From Stichopus chloronotus (taxonomy: Eukaryota; Echinodermata; Holothuroidea; Aspidochirotida; Stichopodidae), in NCBI GenBank assembly GCA_021234535.1, contig CM037838.1, forward strand, positions 15,622,652 through 15,686,651: a DNA stretch of 64,000 nucleotides. The letters are read 5' to 3'. Position numbers and translations under genes: made by a program. Below are positions 1 to 12,312 of this stretch, one piece after another. Under the pieces are notes generated by a model, which searched no databases, was not told the origin of the DNA, and saw only the letters and a list, made by a program, of their open reading frames with translations. The stretch's first letter is position 1, and each line of letters opens with the position of its first letter.

Positions 1-319
1 ATGACCGATTCAATGTGATATTACTGTACTGGAGCGTTTATAATAATAAAAGACGTCATTAATAGCTTTCAAATGTCATACGTATCCATAAGTCGGATTC
101 ACCTTGAAATTACTAGATAACATGAACTTAGTAACATCTAGAAGAAAAAAAGATCATTTTGTTGGGTTTTGAACTGTTCTGCGTAGCATGGGGCTTTATA
201 CTAAACACGTATATTTTAATAATATTAATATAATCACTTGGAATAATCACTTTTTAAAACAAAAATGAAGAGGGTAAAATTTAAACAATATAACATAAGA
301 ACCACAATGTTATAATTTG

Positions 320-331
320 ATGAATATTCAT
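320..331. repeat. 12 bp perfect palindrome of the satellite unit (example)
   Basis: ATGAATATTCAT is its own reverse complement and recurs in most units, including the decayed fragment at 49 kb. It resembles paired half-sites of POU-type homeodomain proteins, but that is only a motif resemblance. Confidence 0.8.
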
Positions 332-462
332 GCTGCTTCATTTTATCCTGGAATCGTGAGAAATGACATTTTTGGTTTTTGTCAACTACTTAATGAATGA
401 AGTACTTTATTTCTGGAGAGATTAAAAAAATATCGACGATTTGGCTGAAATTGACCAAAACG

Positions 463-478
463 TAAGGCTATAGCCTTA
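463..478. repeat. 16 bp perfect palindrome of the satellite unit (example)
   Basis: TAAGGCTATAGCCTTA is its own reverse complement. It recurs at the same place in many units, for example 2978-2993 and 3745-3760. A common variant, TAAGTCTATAGCC, breaks the symmetry at one base. It could extrude as a short cruciform or bind a dimeric protein. Confidence 0.85.
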
Positions 479-1377
479 TCAAATTTTCATATTTTGGCCA
501 AAATCTGCTACATTTTCGATTTTGCTCTGTTTCCGAGATCTTTGTGTCAGCGTTGAGAAATGACCGATTCAATGTGATATTACTGTATTGGAGGCTTTAT
601 TGATAATAAATGACATCATTAATAACTTTTAAATGTCATACGTATCCGTAAGTCGGATTCACCTTGAAATTCCTCGACATCATGAACTTAGCAACATCTA
701 GAAGAACAAGTGATCATTTTGTTTGTCTTTTTTTTTTCACTTTTCTACTTGGTATAGCCCTTCATATCAAACAGGTATACTTTAATAATATTAATATTAA
801 AACATTGACGTTTCGGGTTCATAGTGTGCTAACCAATGACACTACGAATGTTTGTTTGTTACACAGAACGATTGCTACAAGGAAAGGAGAGGCCAATGAC
901 TGTTTTCATTCATGAAAAAAATAAAGAGTGTACATTCGACAAATATAACATAGGAGCCACGATGTTATAATTTATGGATATTCATGACTTGCTTCATTTT
1001 ATGCTGGAATCTCGAGAAATGACTTTTTTTCTGTCCACTACATTTTACTGTACCTTATTTCTGGAGAGATTTAAAACAAAAATGAGATTATAAATAATGT
1101 TTCTGTTAAAGAAGGACGATTTCGGGCTTAGGAAGGGCCTATCATTCATTAGAATGTATACTAAAGAAATAGACACAGTTTTGGTAACGATTGAAAATAT
1201 CGACGATTTGGCTGAAATTGACCAAAACATATGGGTATAGCCTTATCAAATTTTCAAATTTCGGTCAAAATCTGCTAGACTTTCGATTTTGCTCTATTTA
1301 CGAGATCTGTTTGTCAGCGTTGAGAAATGACCGATTCAATGTGATATTACTCTATTGGAGGCTTTATTGATAATAAA

Positions 1378-1385
1378 TGACGTCA
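1378..1385 (+). promoter_or_regulatory. CRE-type palindrome of the satellite unit (example)
   Basis: TGACGTCA inside the longer palindrome ATGACGTCAT, within AATAAATGACGTCATTAAT. The same site recurs at the same place in about two thirds of units, for example 3893-3900, and in the inverted units too. Other units carry single changes such as GACATCA or AGACGTCA. The motif matches the ATF/CREB consensus. Function is unproven. Confidence 0.5.
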
Positions 1386-2566
1386 TTAATTACTTTTAAA
1401 TGTCATACGTATCCATAAGTCGGATTCACCTTGAAATTCCTTGACATCAGGAACTTAGCAACATCTAGAAGAACAAGTAATCATTTTGTTGTTGTTTTTT
1501 TTTCAGTTTTCTGCTTGGTATAGCCCTTCATATTAAACAGGTATACTTTAATAATATTAATATTAAAACATTGATATTTTTGTTCCATATTGTGTTAACC
1601 AATGAGACTATGGATATTTTTCGTTCCACAGGAAGATTACTACAAGGAAGGGAGAGGCCAATGATTGTTTTCATCTATTAAAAAAAGAAAGAGTGCTAAT
1701 TTGACAAATATAACATGTGAACCACAATGTTATAATTTAATGAATATTCATTACTGTTTTATTTTATCCTGGAATCTTGAGAAATGCCTTTTTTTTCTGT
1801 CAACTACCTATTACTGTACCTTATTTTTGGAAAGATTTAAAAAACAAATGAGATTATAAATAATGTTTCTGTTAAAAGAAGGACGATTTCGGGCTTAGGA
1901 AGGGTCTTTCATTCACTTAGAATGTATATTTAAGAAATAGACTGTCATGGGTTTACCGTATGAGTCATATTACGTATGCTTGTCCTTTTGTGTATACCTA
2001 CCAATGATTATTCAATGTATGATTGTTTATATGTTTACGTGCCCATGCGCACAAGATTAAGACACACGTCATCGATCTCCGCGGATGTCTTACCAACTTC
2101 GAGAGAGCTCATCGATGATCAGAGGTTCTTAGGACACGTTACACCACGGAAGTTTTGTTGGTTTGTGAGCAGAGTTTCGCCTCTCACTCTTTTGCTCTCT
2201 CACAGTTTTGTTACCTATATTCATATCCTCGTTATTTAAATACGGTGGATTTTATTCACGAAACCCACGTTCTTTACTTGTGGATTTCTTTTACCTTATT
2301 CCTGGTGTTATTCGACTATACATTACTGTGTCTCAACTCCACTTTCATTATTTGCGGATTCTTAATATCATCGGTTCCAGGACCCGTTTTTCAGTGACAT
2401 TGTTCCCGTGAAGACTGGGTACCGACCGTTTTACACCATCCTAAGTTTAACCGGTGTTCACCTGCTGTTTGTAACTGGCAGTTCTCCGATGTCCCATTCC
2501 TACCCAGGATCGTTTCATACTTTGGACATCTCGTTTATTCTATTATCTGTGGCTGACGCTCCGCTT

Positions 2567-2572
2567 TATAAA
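2567..2572 (+). promoter_or_regulatory. Possible TATA box in LTR copy 1
   Basis: TATAAA preceded by GCTT, in a locally GC-richer part of the element. In the second copy the matching site reads TATTAA, so the motif is not conserved. The CRE lies downstream of it rather than upstream, which weakens a promoter reading in this orientation. Confidence 0.25.
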
Positions 2573-2635
2573 CTCTTATCGCGATCCGGCTATTGAAGTT
2601 CTCGTTCATCTTCCTCGCCGCGCTGATTTGAGAAG

Positions 2636-2643
2636 TGACGTCA
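2636..2643 (+). promoter_or_regulatory. CRE-type palindrome in LTR copy 1
   Basis: Perfect TGACGTCA followed by TCACGGAAGT, a CRE/ATF-type site next to an ETS-like GGAA core. It is retained in the second copy at 20975-20982. Binding is inferred from the motif only. Confidence 0.45.
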
Positions 2644-5600
2644 TCACGGAAGTATCAACGTCTTCGGCCGTCCAGTTATGAGATAAGTTTAATTTCATAT
2701 TTTATCTGGCGGGTTAAGATCGTTTTATATTGTTATCATTTGTATCATAATTGTGTATTCATTTTTATACGTATCCTTGAAGGTAGAGTTAGATTTAGAA
2801 TCAATATATAGTAATATTGACATTACTTCTATTTTCACTTCTTCTCTTTTGTCTTGAAGTGACAACCTCAAAACCTATCTGTCTGGATCTGAGTTCTTTC
2901 CCTTCTTATCCCGTAACAAGATACATTTTTGGTCACGGTTAAAAATATCGACGATTTGGCTGAAATTGACCAAAACGTAAGGCTATAGCCTTATCAAATC
3001 TTCATACTTTGGTCAAAATCTGCGACAATTTCGATTTTGCCCTATTTTCGAGATCTTTTTGTCAGCGTTGAGAAATGACCGATTCAATGTGATATTAGTG
3101 CATTGGATGTTTTATTAATAATAAAGGACCTCATTAATAACTTTGAAATGTCATACGTATCCATAAGTCGGATTCACCTTGAAATTACTCGACATCATCA
3201 TCTTAGCAACATCTAAAACAACAAGTGATCATTTTGTTTGTTTTTTTAACTGTTCTTCTTGGTGTAGTCCTTCACACTAAACAGGTATACTTAAATAATA
3301 TTAATATTAAAACATTGACGTTTTTGGTTCATAGTGTGTTAACCAATGATACTATGGATGTTTGTTTCTTCCATAGAACGATTGCTACAAGGAAGTGACA
3401 GTGAAATGATTGCTTTCATTCATGAATAAAAACAAAAATGTGTAAATTTGACAAATATAACTTAAGAACCACAATGTTATAATTTAATGAATATTCATGA
3501 CTACTTCATTTTATCCTTGAATTTTGAGAAATGACTTTTTTTTCTGTCAACTACATTTTACTGTACCTTATTTCTGGAAAGATTTCAAACAAAAATGAAA
3601 TTATAAATAATGTTTCTGTGAAAATAAGGACGATTTCGGGCTTGAGAAGGGTCTTTTATTTATTTAGAATGTATATTAAAGAAATAGACACATTTTTGGT
3701 AACGATTGAAAATATCGACCATTTGGCTGAAGTTCACCAAAACGTAAGGCTATAGCCTTATCAATTTTACATATTTTGTCGAAAATCTGCTACAGTTTCG
3801 ATTTTGCTTTATTTTCGAGATATTTTAGTCAGCGTTGAGAAATGACCGATTGCATGTGATATTAATGTATTGGAGGCTTTATTAATAATAAATGACGTCA
3901 TTAATAGCTTTTAAATGTCATACGTATCCATAAGTCGGATTCACCTTGAAATTACTTGACATCATCATCTTAGCAACATCTAGAAGAACAACTGATCATT
4001 TTGTTTGTTTTTTTAACTGTTCTGCTTGGTATATTCTTTCACACTAAACAGGTATACTTTGATAATTTCAATATTAACACATTGACGTTTTTGGTTCATA
4101 GTGTGTTAGCCAATGGGACTACCGATGTTTGTTTGTTTCACAGAACGATTGCTACAAGGCAAGGAGAGGCCAATGATTGTTTTCATTCATAGAAAAAAAA
4201 GAGTGTAAATTTGAAAAATATAACATAAGAAGCACAATGTTATAATTTAATGAATATTCATGACTGCTTCATTTTATCCTGGAATCTTGAGAAATGACTT
4301 TTTTTTTCTTCTGTCAACTACATTTTACTGTACCTTATTTCTGGAGAGATTTTCAAAAAAAAAGGAGATTATAAATAATGTTTCTGTGAAAAGAAGGACG
4401 ATTTCATGCTTAGGAAGGGTCTTTAATTCATTTAGAATGTATATTTAGGAAAAAGAAACATTTTTGGTAACGATTGAAAATATCGACGATTTGACTGAAA
4501 TTGACCAAAACGTAAGTCTATAGCCTTATCAAATTTTCATCTTTTGGCCAAAATCTGCTAGAATATCGATTTTCCTCTACTTTCAAGGTCTTTTTGCCAG
4601 CGTTGAGCAATGACCTATTCAATGTGATATTACTGTATTGGAGGCTTAATTAATAATAAATGACGTCATTAATAACTTTTAAATGTTTTACGTATCCATC
4701 AGTCGGATTCACCTTGAAATTACTCGACATCATCATCTCAGCAACATCTAGAAGAACGAGTGATTATTTTCTTTGTTTTTTAACTGTTCTTCTTTGTTTA
4801 GTCCTCCACACTAAACAGGCATACCTTAATGATATTAATATTAAAAGATTGACGTTTTTGGTTCATGGTGTGTTCACCAATGAGACTACGGATGTTTGTT
4901 TGTTACACAGAACGATTACTACAACAATAGGAGAGGCCAATGATTGTTTTCATTCATGACAAACATAACCTAAGAACCAAAATGCTATATTTTAATGAAT
5001 ATTCATGACTGCTTCATTTTATCCTGGAATCTTGGGAAATGACTTTTTTTTCTCAGTCAACTACATTTTACTGTACCTTATTTTTGGAGAGATTAAAAAA
5101 AAGGAATTATAAATAATGTTTCTGTTAAAAGAAGGACGATTTCGAACCTAGGAAGGGTATTTCATTCATTTAGAATGAATAATAAAGAAATAGACACATT
5201 TTTGGTAACGATTTAATATATCGACGATTTGGCTGAAATTGACCAAAGCGTAAGGCTATAACCTTATCAAGTTTTCATATTTTGACCAAAATCTGCTACA
5301 ATTTCGATTTTCTTCTATTTTTGAGGTCTTTTTGTCAGCGTTGAGATATTATCGATTCAACGTGATATTACTGTATTGGATGCTTTATTAATAATAAATG
5401 ACGTCATTAATAGCTTTTAAATGTTATACGTATCCATAAGTCGGATTCACCTTGAAATTACTCGACATCATCATCTTAAGGAACATCTTGAAGAACAAGT
5501 GATCATTTTGTTTGTTTTTTAACTCTTCTGCTTGGTATAGTCCTTCACACTAAACAGGTATACTTTAAAAATATTAATATTAAAAGATTGACGTTTTTGG

Positions 5601-8399
5601 TTCATAGTGTGTTAACCAGTGAGACTACGGATGTTCCTTTGTTCCACAGAACGATTGCTACAAGGAAGTGAGAGGCCAATGATTATTTTCATTTACGAAA
5701 AGAAATAGTAAAGAGTCTAAATTTGACAAATACAACATACGAACCACAATGTTTTAATCTATTGAATATTCATAACTACTTCATTTTATCCTTAAATCTG
5801 GAGAAATGACTTTTTTCCGTCAACTACATTTTACTGTACCTTATTTCTTGAGAGATTTAAAAAAAAATGAGATTATAAATATTGTTTCTGTTAAAGGAAT
5901 GTTGATTTCATGCTTACGAAGGGTCTTTCATTCATTTAGAATGTATATTAAAGAAATAGACACATTTTTGGTAACGATTGAAAATATCGACGATTTGGCT
6001 GAATTTCACCAAAACGTAAGGCTATTGCCTTATCAAATTTCCATATTTCGGCTAAAATCTACTACAATTTCGATTTTGCTCCATTTTCGAGGTCTTTTTG
6101 TCAGCGTTGAGAAATGACCGATTCAACGTGATAATACTGTATTGGAGGCCTTATTAATAATAAATGACGTCATTAATAGCTTTTAAATGTTATACGTATC
6201 CATAAGTCGGATTCACCTTGAAATTACTCGACATCATGAACTTAGCAACATCTTGAAGAACAAGTGATCATTTTGTTTGTTTTTTAACTCTTCTGCTTGG
6301 TATAGTCCTTCACACTAAACAGGTATACTTAAATAATGTTAATATTCAAACATTGTCGTTTTTGGTTCATAGTGTGTTAACTAATGATACTACGAATGTT
6401 TGATTGCTCCACAGAACGATTGCTACAAGGAAGTGACAGGCCAATGATTGTTTTGATTTATGAATAAAAAAGGAAAATGGGTAAATTTGACAAATATAAC
6501 GTAAGAACCACAATGTTATAATTTAATGAATATTCATGACTGCTTCATTTTATCCTGGAATCTTGAGAAATGACTTTTTTCTTCTTCTGTCAACTACATT
6601 TTACTGTACCTTATTTCTGGAGAGATTTACACCAACAATGATATTATAAATAATGTTTCTGTTAAAAGAAGGACCATTTTGGGCTTGAGAAGGGTCTTTC
6701 ATTCATTTAGAATGTATATCAAAGAAATAGGCACGTTTTTGGTAACCATTGAAAATATCGACGATTTGGCTGAAATTAACCAAAACGTAAGTCTATAGCC
6801 TTATCAAATTTTCATGTTTTTGCCAAAATCTGCTAGACTTTCGATTTTGCTCTATTTTCGAGATCTTTTTGTCAGCGTTGAGAAATGACCGCTTCTATGT
6901 GATATTACTGTATTGGAGGCTTTATTAATAATAAATGACGTCATTAATAGCTTTTAAATGTCATATGTATCCATAAGTCGGATTCACCTTGAAATTACTC
7001 GACATCATCATCTTAAGGAACATCTTGAAGAACAAGTGATCATTTTGTTTGTTTTTTAACTCTTCTGCTTGGTATAGTCCTTCACACTAAACAGGTATAC
7101 TTTAATAATATTAATATTAAAACATTGACGTTTTTGGTTCATAGTGTGTTAACCTTGAGACTAACGATGTTTGTTTGTTTTACAGAACGATTGCTACAAG
7201 AAAGAGAGCGGCCAATGATTGTTTTCTTTCGTGGGAAAAAAAGTAAAGAGTGTAAATTTGACAAATATAACATAAGAACCACAATGTTATAATTTAATGA
7301 ATATTCATGACTGCTCCATTTTATCCTGGAATCTTGAGGAATGACTTTTTTCTGTCAACTACATTTTACTGTACCTTATTTCTTGATAGATTTAAAAAAA
7401 AAAAACGATTAAAAATAATGTTTCTGTTAAAATAACGATGATTTGGGGCTTACCAAGGGTCTTTCATTTGATTTAGAATTTTTATTGGAGAAATAGACAC
7501 ATTCGTGTTAACGATTGAAAATATCGACCACTTGGCTGAAATTGACCAAAACGTAAGGCTATAGCCTTATCAAGTTTTCATATTTTGACCAAAATCTGCT
7601 ACAATTTCGATTTTCTTCTATTTTTGAGGTCTTTTTGTCAGCGTTGAGAAATGACCGCTTCTATGTGATATTACTGTATTGGAGGCTTTATTAATAATAA
7701 ATGACGTCATTAATAGCTTTTAAATGTCATACGTATCCATAAGTCGGATTCACCTTGAAATTACTCGACATCATCATCTTAGGAACATCTAGAAGAGCCA
7801 GTCATCATTTTGTTTGTTTTTTAACTGTTCTTCTTGGTATAGTAAATCACACTATACTGGTATACTTTAATAATATTAATATTAAAAGATTGACGTTTTT
7901 GGTTCATAGTGTGTTAACCAATGAGACTAACGATGTTTGTTTGTTTTACAGAACGATTGCTACAAGAAAGGGAGCGGCCAATGATTGTTTTCTTTCATGG
8001 GAAAAAAATAAAGAGTGTAAATTTGACAAATATAACATAAGAACCACAATGTTATAATTCAATGAATATTCATGACTGCTCCATTTTATCCTGGAATCTT
8101 GAGGAATGACTTTTTTCTGTCAACTACATTTTACTGTACCTTATTTCTTGATAGATTTTAAAAAAACGATTAAAAATAATGTTTCTGTTAAAAGAACGAT
8201 GATTTGGGGCTTACCAAGGGTCTTTCATTTGATTTAGAATGTACATTGGAGAAATAGACACATTCGTGTTAACGATTGAAAATATCGACCACTTGGCTGA
8301 CATTGACCAAAACGTAAGCCTATATAGCCTTATCAAATTTTCATTATTTTCCAAAATCTGCTACATTTCGGATGTTGCTCTATTTTTGAGATCTTTCTT

Positions 8400-9060
8400 C
8401 CAGCGTTGAGAAATGACCGATTCAATGTGATGTTACTGTACTGGAGCGTTTATAATAATAAAAGACGTCATTAATAGCTTTCAAATATCATACGTATCCA
8501 TAAGTTGGATTCACCTTGAAATTACTTGATAACATGAACTTAGTAACATCTAGAAGAAAAAAAGATCATTTTGTTGGGTTTTGAACTGTTCTGAGTAGAA
8601 GGGGGCTTTATACCAAACACGTATATTTTAATAATATTAATATAATCACTTGGAATTTTTTGTTTGAGGGTGTGTCAACCATTGAGTCTACGGATGTTTG
8701 CTTGTTCCACTTATTACTAAGAGCAAGGAAGAGGCCAATGATTGTTTTCGTTTATAAAAAAAAATGAAAAGCGTAAATTTGACAAATATAATATGAGAAC
8801 CAGAACGTTATAATTTGATGAATATTCATGCTGCTTCATTTTATCCTGGAATCGTGAGAAATGACATTTTTGGTTTTTGTCAACTACGTTTTATAGTACT
8901 TTATTTCTAGAAGCATTAAAAAAAATATAAGATGACACATATTGTTTCTGTTAAAAGAAGGACGATTTCGAGCTTAGGAAGGGTCCTTTTTTGATTTAGA
9001 ATGTATATTTAAGAAATAGACACATTCTTGTTAACGATTAAAAATATCGACGATTTGGCC
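8400..9060 (+). repeat. Satellite subfamily B unit
   Basis: Diagnostic differences from the main type: TACTGGAGCGTTTATAATAATAAAAGACG in place of the usual GGAGGCTTTATTAATAATAAATGACG, and AAAAAAGATCATTTTGTTGGG after the conserved box. The same type occurs at 1-245 and 17502-18130. The CRE is altered to AGACGTCA in all three, so the change predates their separation. Confidence 0.8.
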
Positions 9061-11945
9061 AAAAATTGACCAAAACATAACGCTCTAGCATCATCAAATT
9101 TTAATATTTTGGCCAAAATCTGCTACAATTTCGATTTTGCTCTATTTTCGAGATCTTTTTGTCAGCGTTCAGAAATGACCACTTCTATGTGATATTACTG
9201 TATTGGAGGCCTTATTAATAATAAATGACGTCATTAATAGCTTTAAAATGTTATACGTATCCATAAGTCGGATTCACCTTGAAATTACTCGACATCATGA
9301 ACTTAGCAACATCTTGAAGAACAAGTGATCATTTTGTTTGTTTTTTAACTGTTCTTCTTGGTATAGTCCTTCACACTAAACAGGTATACTTAAATAATAT
9401 TAATATTAAAAGATTGACGTTTTTGGTTCATAGTGTGTTAACCAATGATACTACGGATGTTTGTTTGTTCCACAGAACGATTGCTACAAGGAATTGACAG
9501 GCCAATGATTCCTTTCATTTATGAATAAAAAACAAAAATGTGTAAATTTGACAAATATAACATAAAAACCACAATGTTATAATTTAATGAATATTCATAA
9601 CTGCTTCATTTTATCCTGGAATTTTGAGAAATGACTTTTTATTTCTTCTGTCAACTACATTTTACTGTACCTTATTTCTGGAGAGATTTAAAAAACATTA
9701 AATTATAAATAATGCTTCTGTTAAAAGAAGGACGCTGTCGGGCTTATGAAAGGATCTTTCATTCATTTAGAATGTATATTAAAGAAACAGCCACATTTTT
9801 GGTAACGATTGAAAATATCGACGATTTGGCTGAAATTGACCAAAACGTAAGTCTACAGCCTTATCAAATTTTCATGTCTTGGCCAAAATCTGCTACAATT
9901 TCGATTTTGCTCCATTTTCGAGGTCTTTTTGTCAGCGTTGAGAAATGACCGCTTCTATGTGATATTACTGTATTGGAGGCTTTATTAATAATAAATGACG
10001 TCATTAATAGCTTTTAAATGTTATACGTATCCATAAGTCGGATTCACCTTGAAATTACTCGACATCATCATCTTAGCAACATCTACAAGAACAAGTGATT
10101 ACTTTGTTTGTTTTTTAACTGTTCTTCTGGGTATAGCCCTTCACACGTTACAGGTATACTTAAATAATATTGCTATCAAAACCTTGACGTTTTTGGTTCA
10201 TAGTGTGTTAACCAATGATACTACGGATGTTTGTTTGTTCCACAGAACGATTGCTACAATTAAGTGACAGGCCAATGATTGTTTTCATTTATTAATAGAA
10301 AACAAAAATGAAGAGTGTAAATTTGACAAACATAACATAAGAACCACAATGTTATAATTTAATGAATATTCATGACTGCTTCATTTTATCCTGGAATCTT
10401 GAGAAATGACTTTTTTTTTCAGTCAATTACATTTTACTGTACCTTATTTCTGGAGAGATTTACAACAAAAATGATATTATAAATAATGTTTCTGTTAAAA
10501 GAAGGACGATTTCGGGCTGAAGAAGGGGCTTTCATTCATTTAAAATGTATTTTAAAGAAATAGACACATTTTTGCTAACGATTGAAAATATCGACCATTT
10601 GACTGAAATTGACCAAAACGTAAGTCTATAGCCTTATCAAAGTTTCATACTTTGGTCAAAATCTCCTACAATTTCGATTTTGCCCTATTTTCGAGATTTT
10701 TCTGTCAGCGTTTAGAAATGACCGATTCAATGTGATATTACTGTATTGGGGGCTTTATTGATAATAAATGACATCATTAATAACTTTTAAATGTCATACG
10801 TATCCATAAGTCGGATTCACCTTCAAATTACTCGGCATCATGAACTAAGCAACATCTAGAAGAACAAGTGATCATTTTGTTTTTAACTGTTCTGCTTGGT
10901 ACAGTAGTTCACACTAAACAGGACTTAAATAATATTAATACTTAAAACATTGACATTTTTGGTTCATAGTGTGCTAACCAATGATACTACGGATGTTTGT
11001 ATGTTACACAGAAGGATTACTACAAGGAAGGGAGAGGCCAATGATTGTTTTCATTTATGAAAAAAAAAAAATAAAGAGTGTAAATTTGACAAATATAGCC
11101 TAAGAGCCACAATGTTGTATTTTAAACAATCTTCATGACTACTTCATGTTATCCTTAAATCTGGGGAAATGACTTTTTTTTTTCGTCAACTACATTTTAC
11201 TGTACCTTATTTCTTGAGAGACTTAAAAAAAAATGAGATTATAAACAATGTTTCTGTTAAAAGAAGGTTGATTTCGCGCTTGTGAAGGGTCTTTCATTCA
11301 TTTAGAATGTATATTAAAGAAATAGACACATTTTTGGTAACGATTGAAAATATGGACGATTTGGCTGAAATTGACCAAATCGTGAGGCTATAACCTTATC
11401 AAATTTCCAAATTTCGGCCAAAATCTGATACAATTTCGATTTTCCTCCATTTTCGAGGTCTTTTTGTCAGCGTTGAGAAATGAACGATTCAATGTGATAC
11501 TACTGTATTGGAGGGCTTTATTAATAATAAATGACGTCGTTAATAGCTGTTAAATGTTATACGTAGCCATCAGTCGGATTCACCTTGAAATTACTTGACA
11601 TCATCATCTTAGCAACATCTAAAAGAACAAGTGATCATTTTTTTTCTTTTTTAACTATTCTGCTTGGTATAGTCCTTCACACTAAATAGGTATACTGTAA
11701 TAATATTAATATTAAAAGATTGACGTTTTTGGTTCATAGTGTGTTAACCATTGAGACTACGGATGTTTGTTTCTTCCACAGAACGATTGCTACAAGGAAG
11801 TGATAGGCCAATGATTGTTTTCATTCATGAAAAAAAAAATAAAGAGTGTAAATTTGACAACTATAACCTAAGAACCACATTGTTATCTTTTAATGAATAT
11901 TCTTGACTGCTTCATTTTATCCTGGAATCTTGAGAAATGACATTT

Positions 11946-12312
11946 TCTTTTGATTGCTACAAGGAAGCTAGAGGTCAATGATTGTTTTCATTTATGAAGA
12001 AAAAAGAGTGTAAATTTTGAAAAATATAACCTAACAACCGCCATGTTATAATTTAATAAATATTCATGACTCCTTCATTTTATGCTGGAATCTTGAGAAA
12101 TGACTTCTTTTTTTTCTGTCAACTACATTTTACTGTACCTTATTTCTGGAGAGATTTTCAAAAGGCCAATGGCCAATGATTGTTTTCATTTATGAAAAAA
12201 AAATAAAGAGTGTAAATTTGACTAATATAACATAAGAACCACAATGTTTTGATCGATTGAATATTCATGACTACTTCATTTTTTCCTTAAATCTTGAGAA
12301 ATGATTTTTTTT
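11946..12312 (+). repeat. Sub-unit expansion inside one satellite unit
   Basis: A part of the unit, running from the GATTGCTACAAGG or GGCCAATGATTG box to the GAAATGAC box, is repeated here after its normal copy at about 11788-11945. The extra copies start near 11955 and 12166. This explains the 1067 bp landmark spacing. A GGCCAATGGCCAATG stutter marks one junction. Confidence 0.75.

Larger units (their letters stand above)
1943..2918. mobile_element. Solo LTR-like element, copy 1, inside a satellite unit
   Basis: A 976 bp insert interrupts a satellite unit exactly between AAATAGAC and ACATTTTTGG, which are adjacent in uninterrupted units. It begins TGTCATGG and ends CCGTAACA, giving TG...CA ends with imperfect terminal inverted repeats. 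The flanking bases AGAC (1939-1942) and AGAT (2919-2922) look like a 4 bp target duplication with one change. No internal gag-pol sequence is present, which fits a solo LTR left by recombination. It holds a TATAAA (2567-2572) and a perfect TGACGTCA (2636-2643). Base composition is less AT-rich than the satellite. Orientation and superfamily (Ty3, BEL or other) are not established. Confidence 0.7.

Noticed and set aside
5806..6117. 103-codon frame in a satellite unit
   Set aside because: Disrupted in most other units and starts in an AT-rich box; explained by the repeat.
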